Below are positions 7,922 through 17,500 of a stretch of 64,000 bases of DNA, piece by piece. Location: NCBI GenBank assembly GCA_049841135.1, contig JASGHK010000004.1, forward strand, positions 1,116,001 through 1,180,000, written 5' to 3'. The stretch is from JACRCT01 sp049841135 (lineage in GTDB: Bacteria; Myxococcota; Myxococcia; Myxococcales; UBA5297). The notes under the pieces were generated by a model that had not been told where the DNA came from, did no database searches, and saw nothing but the letters and a program-made list of their open reading frames with translations. Every line of letters begins with the position of its first letter. Position 1 is the first letter of the stretch. Made by a program: the position numbers and the translations under genes.

Positions 7922-9968
7922 GGCCGTCCTCTGCGTCCAGAACGACCGCGAGGGCCAGAGCGCCAAGGGCTTCGCGCGACTGGCCAGGGCGCTGGAGAAG
8001 AGGTGCGTCCGCGTCCTCTGGCTCACGACGCCTGCGCCGCACAAGGACCCAGCCGACTGGCTCAAGGCCGTGGAGATGGTCGCGTTCCAGGCGGCGCTGG
8101 CTGGCGAGGCGGTCGCCGCGAAGGCGCCGGCCACCATCGAGGAGACGCAGGACCGGCCGGAGTTCGAGGTGCGCAAGGGCGAAGGCCACAAGTCGGTCGC
8201 GGCGGCGGTGAAGGCGCTCGCGAAGCAGCCATCCACCTTCCAGCGCGACGGGCGGCTGGTCACGGTGGCCGCCTGGCAGGCCAAGGAGGACGAGACCGTG
8301 AGAAGGGAATCGGGCGCGCCCATCGTCCGGGACGTCCCGGCGCCTCTGCTCTGGGAGCGCCTCTCCGCGGCCGTCCGCTGGATGCGGTTCGACGCGAGGA
8401 AGGACCAGCTGGTGGCCTGCGACCCGCCGCAGACGATGGTCTCGGCCGTCCTCTGCCGCGGGGAATGGCCCGGCGTCCGTGAGCTGAAGGGCGTGGTCAC
8501 CGCTCCCGTGTTGCGCCCCGACGGCTCCGTCCTCGACCAGCCCGGGTACGACGCGGCGACGGGATTGCTGTTCGCGCCCAGCGGACCCTGCGAGCGCGTG
8601 CCCGACCAGCCGACGCGAGCGGAGGCCCAGGCGGCGCGGGATGCCCTCCTGGAAGTCGTCTGTGACTTCCCCTTCGCCGAGCCCGCCCACCGGAGCGCCT
8701 GGCTCGCCGCGCTGCTCACGCCCTTCGCCAGGCCAGCCTTGGGTGAGGCCAACGCGCCGCTCTTCCTCGTTGACGGCAACACGCGGGGCTGCGGGAAGTC
8801 GAGGCTCGTGGACTGCATCTCGCTCATCGTCACCGGGCGGTCCGCGCCCAGGCAGCAGTTCACCTTGAACGCCGAGGAGCTCGACAAGCGCGTCGTCGCC
8901 CACCTCCAGGCGGCCGACTCGCTGGTGCTCTTCGACAACATCGTCGGCGACTTCGGCGGGCCCGTCCTCGACAAGCTCATCACCGCCGAGGGTTGGTACG
9001 CCTCCCGCCTCCTGGGCAAGAACGACGCGGCGGCGGCCTTGAAGATGAGGAACAACACCACCTGGTACGCCACCGCCAACAACGCCACGCTCGCCGGCGA
9101 CATCGTGAGGAGGACCATCCACGTCCGGCTGGCCACGCCTCTCGAGCATCCCGAGGAGCGGACCGGCTTCCGGCACTCGGACCTGCTCGCCTGGGTGCGT
9201 CAGGAGAGGCCCAGACTGCTCGCGGCGGCGCTGACGGTCCTCCGGGGATGGTTCGTCGCGGGCAAGCCCCTCGCCGACTTGCCGGCCTTCGGCTCGTTCG
9301 AGACCTGGTCCGGCATCGTCCGCAACGTGCTGCGCTGGGTCGACCTGCCTGACCCGTGGGCGGACACGAAGGAGGGCCTGCGGCAGGCCGACCCGGGAGA
9401 CAGCCTGCACGCGGCGCTCATCGCTGGCCTGGAGGAATTGGACCCGGAGGGGAAGGGGCTCTCGACGGGCGACATCAAGAGGAAACTGGAGACCGACATG
9501 GCCGAGGCCAAGGCCGCGGGCAGGCAGCCCAGGCACTCCGCCTTCGAGGACGCCCTTGCGAGCGCCGGCATCATCGATGACGGCAGGCTCAACGCCCAGC
9601 GCCTGGGCAGGCGCATCCAACTCCTCAAGGAGAAGGTGAAGGAGGAGCGCTGGCTCGCGGCGGTGCCGCGGGACAAGCACGGCAACGTCGGCCGCTGGGT
9701 CGTGGTTTGCGGGAGTGGCGGAAGTGGCGGGAGTGACAACAGCCGAATCCCAAAGAATGTCAGCCCCTCGCTCACGCCCCCATGCACGCCTGACAATTTT
9801 CGCGGAACCACCCCGGACAGTCCCGCCACTTCCGCCACTCCCGCAACCGCCGACGACGAATCAACCACTTGCGTGGCCTCCGAGCCGGTTCCGCCCGCCC
9901 ACGTCCTGCCCGCCGCTCCCGCCCAGCTTCCGTTGCTCCCCTTCAACCCGCGGGAGGGACGCCTATGA
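7902..9968 (+). CDS. Element primase-helicase, C-terminal part (P-loop helicase), continuation after frameshift
   Basis: 688 residues in frame from the shift to the stop at 9966-9968, with no good start of its own. It begins with the rest of TOPRIM (AEAVLCVQNDREGQSAKGF). A helicase domain follows with Walker A GNTRGCGKSRLVD (codons near 8778-8815), Walker B-like SLVLFDNIVGD (about 8920-8950) and an Arg-rich DIVRRTIHVRL. This layout is that of phage and plasmid primase-helicases. The last 100 residues are low complexity (Gly/Ser, then Pro/Thr). Its stop overlaps the next start (ATGA). Apart from the single shift the reading frame is clean, which argues for a sequencing error over decay. Confidence 0.78.
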   Translation, partial: LVPAGAEAVLCVQNDREGQSAKGFARLARALEKRCVRVLWLTTPAPHKDPADWLKAVEMVAFQAALAGEAVAAKAPATIEETQDRPEFEVRKGEGHKSVAAAVKALAKQPSTFQRDGRLVTVAAWQAKEDETVRRESGAPIVRDVPAPLLWERLSAAVRWMRFDARKDQLVACDPPQTMVSAVLCRGEWPGVRELKGVVTAPVLRPDGSVLDQPGYDAATGLLFAPSGPCERVPDQPTRAEAQAARDALLEVVCDFPFAEPAHRSAWLAALLTPFARPALGEANAPLFLVDGNTRGCGKSRLVDCISLIVTGRSAPRQQFTLNAEELDKRVVAHLQAADSLVLFDNIVGDFGGPVLDKLITAEGWYASRLLGKNDAAAALKMRNNTTWYATANNATLAGDIVRRTIHVRLATPLEHPEERTGFRHSDLLAWVRQERPRLLAAALTVLRGWFVAGKPLADLPAFGSFETWSGIVRNVLRWVDLPDPWADTKEGLRQADPGDSLHAALIAGLEELDPEGKGLSTGDIKRKLETDMAEAKAAGRQPRHSAFEDALASAGIIDDGRLNAQRLGRRIQLLKEKVKEERWLAAVPRDKHGNVGRWVVVCGSGGSGGSDNSRIPKNVSPSLTPPCTPDNFRGTTPDSPATSATPATADDESTTCVASEPVPPAHVLPAAPAQLPLLPFNPREGRL

Positions 9969-10281
9969 CCCTTGCCCCTCGTCTCCTCCGGGACCTGCGC
10001 GAGAGGGGCATCGCCGTCTGGCCGGAGGCGGACGGGCACGTCGGCTACCGCGCTCCTCGAGTCCGAAGTCCGCTGGCGCGAAGAGGCCATGCGCCGCAAG
10101 ACCGAAGGCCGAGCCGTCTGGCCCTTCCTCGTCGCCCGTACCAGCCCCACGTCGCCAGACCTCTGCCTTTCCTGCGGCATGCCGCTTGCCGCTTGCCGCC
10201 GTCGAGCAGACGCGCTGCTCTCTCTGCCTGGAGGCCGTCCGCCGCGTGCTGGCCGGCGTTGCGCCGATGGCCAAGGCCTGA
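9965..10281 (+). pseudogene. TubC-N-like / zinc-binding small protein, two frameshifts
   Basis: The ATG at 9965 (GGGAGGGA upstream, ATGA overlap with the primase-helicase) begins LLRDLRERGIAVWPEADGHVGYRA, like TubC N-terminal domains found beside primases. The frame then shifts near 10050 (taccgcgctcc) to LESEVRWREEAMRRKTEG and CLSCGMPLA. It shifts again near 10190 to EQTRCSLCLEAVRRVL and stops at 10279-10281. The two CxxC pairs suggest a zinc ribbon. The second shift sits in a tandem 7-bp duplication (gccgctt at 10181-10187 and 10188-10194), although loss of two bases in the following cgccg run would also explain it. The repaired length is about 103-106 residues. Confidence 0.55.
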
Positions 10282-10447
10282 ACCCACGTGAGCGCCGGAC
10301 TTGGCCCGCGTTCGCGTTCAGGCCCGCCCTGCGCCCACCACCCCAACCGGTCCCGGACGATGCGACACGCGGGTGCCGTGGCCTTTTTGGCATGGGGTCG
10401 AACCGGTCGAACCTCCAGTTGAGGAGAACCTCGGGGCTTGTTGGGCA
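10282..10447. other. Intergenic right edge of the mobile element
   Basis: No gene seen. It contains a short direct repeat (cggtcgaac twice, near 10397-10417) and lies between the last element gene and the Rhs-associated lipoprotein, both pointing toward it. The right attachment site is expected here, but I found no convincing match to sequence around 646-690. Confidence 0.3.
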
Positions 10448-10903
10448 TTAGCGGGAGTAACAAATTGCCCAGTTCCCATCGATTTGCCTGAGTGCGGTTC
10501 TCTTGCCCCCCAATCCTCCGTCGGGGGCGCTCTCATGAACCCTGCTCAGGTCCTCCCTCCAGCAGTAGCCCTTGTATGCCGCGCTGCCCACAATTCCAGC
10601 CCCCCAAATAATGACCGAGATTCCCGTTTGGCCGCTTGAGATTCTGGCCTTTGAATCGCTCGGAAGGCCCTGCAAGAACTCACGCGCCGCCCTGCAATCA
10701 TCTGGTGGCATGGAGGGCGGAGCGCACGTCTCCCGCGAAATCTCGTACTCGGGGATAGCCTTTCGCATCCGCACCAGCGCATCGAAATCCGCCTTCCTCT
10801 TGGCGAATGACAATTCGAGCGTGCTATCTGCCGGCGGGCCAAAGCAACCCGTCAGAACGAGCCCCAAAGCACTCGCAGCCTGAGCCCAGCGGACTAGGGG
10901 CAT
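10448..10903 (-). CDS. Small lipoprotein overlapping the Rhs toxin tip, candidate immunity protein
   Basis: 151 residues from ATG 10903 (AGGTG seven bases upstream). The signal peptide ends in a lipobox LTGC, so Cys20 would be lipidated. The mature part has paired cysteines (CAPPSMPPDDC, YCWRED) and one hydrophobic stretch (ISVIIWGAGIVGSAAYKG). No family is recognised. Its start lies 10 nt inside the 3' end of the Rhs gene, giving tight co-translation, and it shares the low GC of the Rhs tip. That placement is typical of the cognate immunity gene of a polymorphic toxin. A periplasm-facing lipoprotein would guard against a toxin acting in the periplasm or entering through it. The immunity role is inferred from position only. 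Confidence 0.65.
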   Translation of the reverse strand: MPLVRWAQAASALGLVLTGCFGPPADSTLELSFAKRKADFDALVRMRKAIPEYEISRETCAPPSMPPDDCRAAREFLQGLPSDSKARISSGQTGISVIIWGAGIVGSAAYKGYCWREDLSRVHESAPDGGLGGKRTALRQIDGNWAICYSR

Positions 10904-11510
10904 GGCGCGCACCTGCTTGTCTCGTGACGGCAGTAGAAGTACTCGATTCCCAGCTTGATCCAAGGTTGGTCAATTGGGTCGTCACCATAGGGCGAATCCC
11001 CCCAGGGCCAGCCTTGGGAATAGTTGATGCCCCTCTCAATATATGGCCTGCCATCCGAGTCCCGTGGCAGACGACTGAGCGTATCTGTGTATATCTGATA
11101 CCCACCCGCGGCACGCAGGAGGACACTTTCGCCGAAGCCCGCTGCGGCGCCGGTCGCACCGTAATTGAAGTTTCCGTACGGCGCGTATTGCTCGTAGCCA
11201 TCGCGGCCTCCCCAGTAGTCCCAAGCCCCTCGGTCTTCGACCATGCTGGCGAACCAGAATTCGTCTTGGAAGTGCTTCTTCGCCAATTCGATGTTCGCAT
11301 CCACGTCGGCTCCCGGAGGAACCGCGAGAGCGCGCAGTTGCGCTTGTCCCTCTGACTCGAATCGCGAGCATCGGGCTTCGTCCACTGCGCAAGCTCGATG
11401 GATGTGCGTGAAGGGCGAATCCGCCGGGATTGCCAGCGACGCAAGGATGGAGCCCACAACAACCGCCGCCATCGTCTCGCCTAGCGACATGTTGCCGGTC
11501 GGGTCCCTAT
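10894..11510 (-). other. Rhs toxin tip (polymorphic toxin type 44-like)
   Basis: This is the variable C-terminal region after the Rhs core boundary DPTG. Visible motifs, in order: AWDYWGGRDGYEQYAPYGNF, NYGATGAAAGFGES, VLLRAAGGYQIY, YGDDPIDQPWIKLGIEYF. From memory, this arrangement is shared with 'bacterial toxin 44' proteins; the catalytic chemistry is not evident. The DNA is visibly richer in A+T than the YD-repeat part, as expected for a swapped tip. Confidence 0.5.
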
Positions 11511-14500
11511 TCATCGCGGGGTTGGCGTTCCCGTAGAGGTACTTGTGCAGACTCAGCGGCAGCGCGTTGGAGCCGCTGTAGCTGTCGCTGCTCACGAACC
11601 TCCCCGTCCCCACGTCCAGCCACCGCGCCCGGTTGTAGTAGAGCCCGGTGCCGCCCTCCCATGCCTCCCCGGCAAACATGTACGGCTGCGGGTCGGAGCC
11701 GTTGTGCTCCAGCAACTCGCCGAAGGCGTTGTAGGTGTAGCTGTCGGTGACCGCCCCGCTCTCGTCGGTGAGCTTGCGAATGCTCCCCAGCCCGTCGGCA
11801 TGAACGTACTTGGTCCCTGAAGCCCGGATGACCGCCAGCAGGTCGTCGCCACGGACGTAGAGCGCCTTGAGCGCCCCAGCTTCGTCCGTCTCAGCGACGG
11901 CGTGCGACAGCGCCCCCGAGGTGTCCACGAGGTAGTTCTGGACCGTGGTTACCCCGGCCTTGGTGGTCTTGGTCTGCACGCGGACGCCGTCGGCGTCGTA
12001 GGTGTGCTCGACCACGGTCCTGTCTGCCTTGGTGACCTTCTTCAGCCGGTGGTCGAAGTCCCACTCGTAGGTCGCCCCGTCGGCTCCGGTCTTCGTTCCG
12101 AGGTTCCCCTCGTCATCCCAGCCGTAGGTCGCCGAGCCTTCGCTGAGCAGCCGGTCGCGCTCGTCGTAGCTCGAGCTGGTAAGCACGCCGTTCTTCGTCT
12201 GCGACAGGCGGTTGCCCACCGCGTCGTAGGCGAACCCGCCCGCGTACTGGACCGCTCCGGCCTTGGTTGCTGTCTCGCCGGTCAGCCGGTACAGGTCGTC
12301 GTAGGTGAACTCGCGGAAGGTGCCGTCAGCCTCGTCGATGCGCGTGCGGTTCCCCGTCGGCCCCAGGGTGAAGGCGTAGCCCTGGATGGTGTACGCGCCG
12401 AGCTTGGTGTCGAGACTCTTGAGCCGGTTGAGCGCGTCGTACCCGTAGCCCGTGGCCACGCCGTTCGGGTGGCTCAAGGACTCGCGGTTGCCGTTCGCGT
12501 CATAACCGTGGACGTAGGAGCGGCCGGCCGCATCGGTCACGGTGTCGAGCCGGTTGAGCGCGTCGAAGCTGTACGTGGTCGCGTACTCGAGCCCACCGAT
12601 GGTCGCCGCGAGCCGCGCATGGTTCCCCTGCGCGTCATATCCGAAGCCCAGGCCTCGGCCGTCCGGATAGGTGATGGAGATAAGCCGGCCCCGCTCGTCG
12701 TAGCCGTAGCCGGTGACGCCTCGGCCGTCCTGCGCCCATAACCGCCGCCCGGTGGCGGTGTACCCGAAGGTCACTACCGAGCCGTCAGGGTAGCGCCGCT
12801 CGGTCAGTCGATTGCCCGAGTCATAGACGTAGCTTGCGCTCTGCCCGAGGAAGTTCGTCCTCGTCGCCAGGTTGCCGGCGACGTCGTAGGTCTTCGACTC
12901 GTACTTCCCGTCGGGCAGGGTCCTCTTCGTCTCGCGCCCCAGGGCGTCGTGCTCGAACGCCGTGGTGTGCCCGTTGGCGTCGGTCTGCGAGATGCGGTTG
13001 CCCCGCTCGTCATACCCGTAGCTCGTCACGTGGCTCAGCGCGTCGGTGACCGTAGTCAGCCGACCGAGCGCGTCGTATCCGAACTGCGTGACCTTGCCGG
13101 CCTGGTCCGTCTCGCTGGTCCGCCGGCCGAGGGCGTCGTAGCCCGTCTGACGTGAGGTCGCGTCCGCAAAGATCGTCTTCACCCGATTGCCCACCGAGTC
13201 GTACTCGTAGGTGGTCACCTGGTTCTTCGCGTCGATTGTCGAGGCCAAGGTCCCGGCCGCGTCGTAGGCGTACTGCATGAGGTGGCCGCGGGCATCCGTG
13301 ACCGAGGTCCGCCGGCCAGCCCCGTCGTAGCCGTAGCTGGTCACATTGCCTCGGGCGTCCGTGCTGGTGCTCACCCGTCCGGCCGAGTCGTAGCCGGTCT
13401 GACTCGTGCTCCCGTCGGCGTAGGTCGTCTTCGTCAGCCGTCCGACCTCGTCGTACTCGTAGCCCGTCACCCGGCCACCGCGGTCAATGCTCGTCAGTGC
13501 CCGGCCCTCGGCGTCGTAGGTGCTCGACTCGCTCGTGCCGTCCGAGAAGGTGGTCTTCGTCAGCCGGCCCATCAGGTCGTATTCGTAGCTGGTCACGCGC
13601 CCGAGCTTGTCCGTGCTGGTCAGCCGCTTGCCGTTGACGTCGTAGGTCGTTCCACTGACCGTGCCGTCAGGATCCGTGCGGGTGAGCAGCCGCCCGTTCT
13701 TGTCGTAGCTGTACCGGGTGACGAGCGTCTCCACGCCCTGAGGCGTCGTCTTCGTCGCCGTCTCAGTGAGCCGGTTCCCGTTCGAGTCGTAGGTGAAGGT
13801 TGTTGCCACGCCGAGCGCGTTCGTCCCCTTCGTCTGGTTCCCGTACCCGTCGTACACGTAGCCCGTCGCGTGGCCGAGCGCGTCGGTCCTCGAGGTCAGG
13901 TTGCCGCCGTCGTACACGAAGCTCGTCACGTGGCCCGCGGCGTCGGTCGTCGACTTCAGCGTCGTCGGGCAGAGCGAGCCGAGCGGCCGCTCGTACTCGT
14001 TCACCGTCGAGTGGCCACGCGCGTCGGTCGTCTTGATCAGCTTGCGGCAGTCGCCCCACTCCTGGCGCGTCACGTTGCCGAGCGCGTCAGTCGTGCTCGT
14101 CAGGTTGCCCAACGCGTCGTAGGTGTGCGTCGTCGTCTCGCCCGCCGGGTTCGTCTCCGTCAGCAGGTTCGACTCGGCGTCGTAGGTCCGCACCGTCGTG
14201 CGCCCCAACGCGTCGGTCTCGCGCAGGACGTTGCCCTCGTTGTCGTACTCGAGCGTCCGCTGGCGCCCGAGCCGGTCGGTCACGACCTCGGTGTTCGCCG
14301 CCAACTCGTGCGTGTACTCGATGCGCTTGCCGTAGGCGTCGGTGTGCGCGATGAGCCGACCGGCATCGTCGTACTCGTTGCGAATCGGCTGGATACCCTT
14401 CGGATCCTCAATCGTCAGCAAGCGGTGCGTGGTGTCGTAGGTGAACTTCGAGGTGCTCGACTCGCGGTCGGTGAAGGTCCGCAGGTCGCCGCGCTCGTCG

Positions 14501-17500
14501 TAGCCGTAGGTCAGCAAGTTGCCGGCCGGATCGGTGATCGTCGTGATGCGGCCGAGGCGGTCGCGCTCGAATGAGACTCCCTTGCCGCTGGAGTGGACGA
14601 TGCCGTCGCGGGTGATCGTGAGCGAGTTGCCGTTCAGGTCGGTCACGCTCTTGACCCCAAAGCCCTGCTCGAGGTGGAAGACCGTGCCGTCCTCCGTGGT
14701 CAGCACGAAGCCCTTCGGGTTGTAGACCGAGAGGTCCCAGTTCATCAGATGCACCGGGCCCGGCAGGCCCACGTGCGTGTCCAGCATCACCGTCGGGTTG
14801 CCCTCGACCACGAGCGTGCCGTGCGTCCCGGGCAGCGGCTCGTAGACCACGTCCGTCTCTTCGATGGGCACCAGCCACTGGCACTCGGTCTTGGCCCTCG
14901 CCGCGAACCGGTACACCCGGTTGTCCGGGAAGGTCACCGTGACATTGGTCGCCTTGGTCGTCCGCACGCAGTAGGTCGGCAGCGCGAAGTAGCCTTCCTT
15001 CGTCTCGTCCCAGTGCCGGCCGATGGGCGCCGTCTTCTCGACCCGCGCGTTGCGGATGCCGAGCTGCCAGCCCACCCCGAAATCGCCCACTGACTTGTCG
15101 CGGCTGTCGTAGGTCCGGGTCAGCTCGATCGGCAGGCCGGACACCGGCACCGCCAGGTCGGTGAAGGCCACGGTGAAGTTGCCGACCTTGAGGTTCTTGT
15201 CTACGACCACGCCGATGCTGTCGGTCGCGTTGCCCGCCGCGGTCATCGCCGTCAGGCGCACGGCGTAGGCGCCATTGAGCAGCATCGTCGTGTCGAGCGT
15301 GCCCAGGGTGCCGCTCACCACCGGTCCGGCGCCCGAGCCGAAGGCCACCCAGGCCTGCGGTTCGGAGTCATCGCCGCCGAGCGCGTATTCGATTTGCCAC
15401 GCACCCTCGGAGACGGATCCGACGATGGCCGTGGGCGAGACCATCCGCGCGCCGTCGAGCGGGCTCTCGATAGCGACCGTGGGTAGCGAGCCCGACGGTG
15501 CGCCGACCGTCACCACGAGCTGCGCGCTTCCCGACTTCTCGCCGTCAGAGGCGGTGAGCTCGACGAGGTAGCTGCCCGGGAACCCGAAGGTCGCGGTGGT
15601 CGTCGGCTGGTCCGAGGTCCCGAAGGTCACGCCGCCGGGGCCCTGCTTCAGGCTCCACGTGTAGGTCAGGATGCTTCCCGCGGGCTGCCCGTCATCGGTC
15701 GCCGAGCCGGTCAGCGTCCCGGTGACGTTCGGGTACGCGAGCGCCTGGTCGGGGCCCACGGCGACGACCGGCACGGCGTTTCCCGGAACGACCTCGACCG
15801 TGACCTCCGAGCTTTCCTCCTTCTCGCCGTCGCTGGCCGTCAGCCGCAGGGCGTAGGTGCCCAGGGCCGTGAAGGTCGCGTGCGTGCGCACCTGCGTCGG
15901 CTGGGTGAAGGTCGCGGTGCCCGGGCCGGAGACCTGGCTCCATTGCGCGGTGAGGGATTGATAGGCCGGCAAGCCGTCGTCGCGGACCGAGCCGGAGAGT
16001 GTCGCCGGATCGCCCAGAGCCACCGTCTGGCTCGGCCCTGCGCTCACGACCGGCGCGTGATTCGCGCCATCCGGAAGGACGGTGACTTTGACCAGCGCAC
16101 TCGAGACCAGGATGGAGTCGCTGACCGAGTAGCGCAGGCTGTAGACCCCCGGGTACGGCAGCGTCACGCCGACTTGGGTGGGGTCTGCCAGAGCGGCGAA
16201 GCTCACGGCGGCGGGGCCATCGACCTGTTCCCACCAACCCGTGAGCCCGCCGGACGGCAGCCCATCGTCGGTCGCAGTCCCGGTGAGCGTCACTTCGCGC
16301 TGCGGGAGTTGGATTGTCTGGTCCGGGCTCACTGCGACGACGGGAGCCTTGTTGACTCCGGGCACTGCGAGGACGGTCACCGACACCTCGCCACGCGCGC
16401 TCAGCACGGAGTCGCTCGCGGTCAGCCGGAACACGTACGTCCCGGCGGCCGGCACGGTGGCGAAGGTCGAAGCCGACGAGGGGCTCGCGACCGTTGCGGC
16501 GGTCGGCCCGGACACCTGGCTCCAGAGCAGGCTGACGCTGCTGCCCGTGGGCAAGCCGTCGTCACGGACGTTCCCGGAGAGCATCACCCGGTTCTGCGGC
16601 AACGTGATCGCCGCGACCGGAGCGACCGTCACGACGGGAGGCCTGTTGGCGGAAGCAGGCGGGTAGACGACCACCAAGGTCTCGGTCCAGGCCGTGAATT
16701 GGCCGTCGCTGGCCGTCAGTCGCAGGACGTAGCTTCCGGCGACCGAGAAACTGGCGGTCGTGACCGGGCTGCTCGACGAGCCGAAGGTCACCGTCCCTGG
16801 GCCGCTGGTCTTCGACCAGGCGACTGCCAAGGCGCTACCCGCCGGCAGCCCGTCGTCGGTCGCGCTCCCGGCAAGGTTCGCGAGCCCGGGGAGCGTCACC
16901 GAGTGCACCGGTCCAGCCGAGATCGAAGGCGGTTGGTTGGGCACAAGCGGCACGTCGACCGCGACGGTCGTGTCCGCGCTGGCATTGAGCGCGCCGTCGC
17001 TCGCGGACACGCGAAGCACGTAGACGCCCGCGGCCGAGAAAGTGGCGGTCGTCGCCGCGGAAGTGGGGGCTGCGAAGGTCGCCGTCCCCGGGCCGCTGAC
17101 CTGGCTCCAGGAGACGCTGAGCGCGCCGCCCGGGAGCCCGTCGTCGGTCACCGAGCCCGACAACTGCGCGGCGGAGCCGAACGAGATCGCCTGGGCCGGC
17201 CCCGCGCTGACAACTGGCGGGAGGTTCGAGGCGGGCGCTGGGTTGACCGTGACGGTGACGTCGGCGCTCGCCGTGAGCTGGGAGTCGTCGGCCGCCAAGC
17301 GCAGCACGTACGTGCCCGCAGCGGAGAAGCTCGCCTCGGTCGCCGCCTGCGCCGGGTTCTGGAAGGTGACGGTTCCCGGGCCGCTGACCTTCGACCAGGC
17401 CACCGTGAGCGCGCCTATGGGCTTGCCGTCATCCGTCGCAGTTCCAGCCAGCAGCGCACTCACCGGCAGCGTCACGGCCTGGGCGGGCCCGGCATCGACC

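Noticed and set aside
10397..10417. ggtcgaac repeats as a tRNA 3' end remnant
   Set aside because: No T-loop/acceptor stem pairing or CCA end could be traced around them.
646..10447. Direct repeats that could be attL/attR of the element
   Set aside because: No convincing matching core was found around 646-690 and 10282-10447, and no tRNA gene is present; ends are left undefined.
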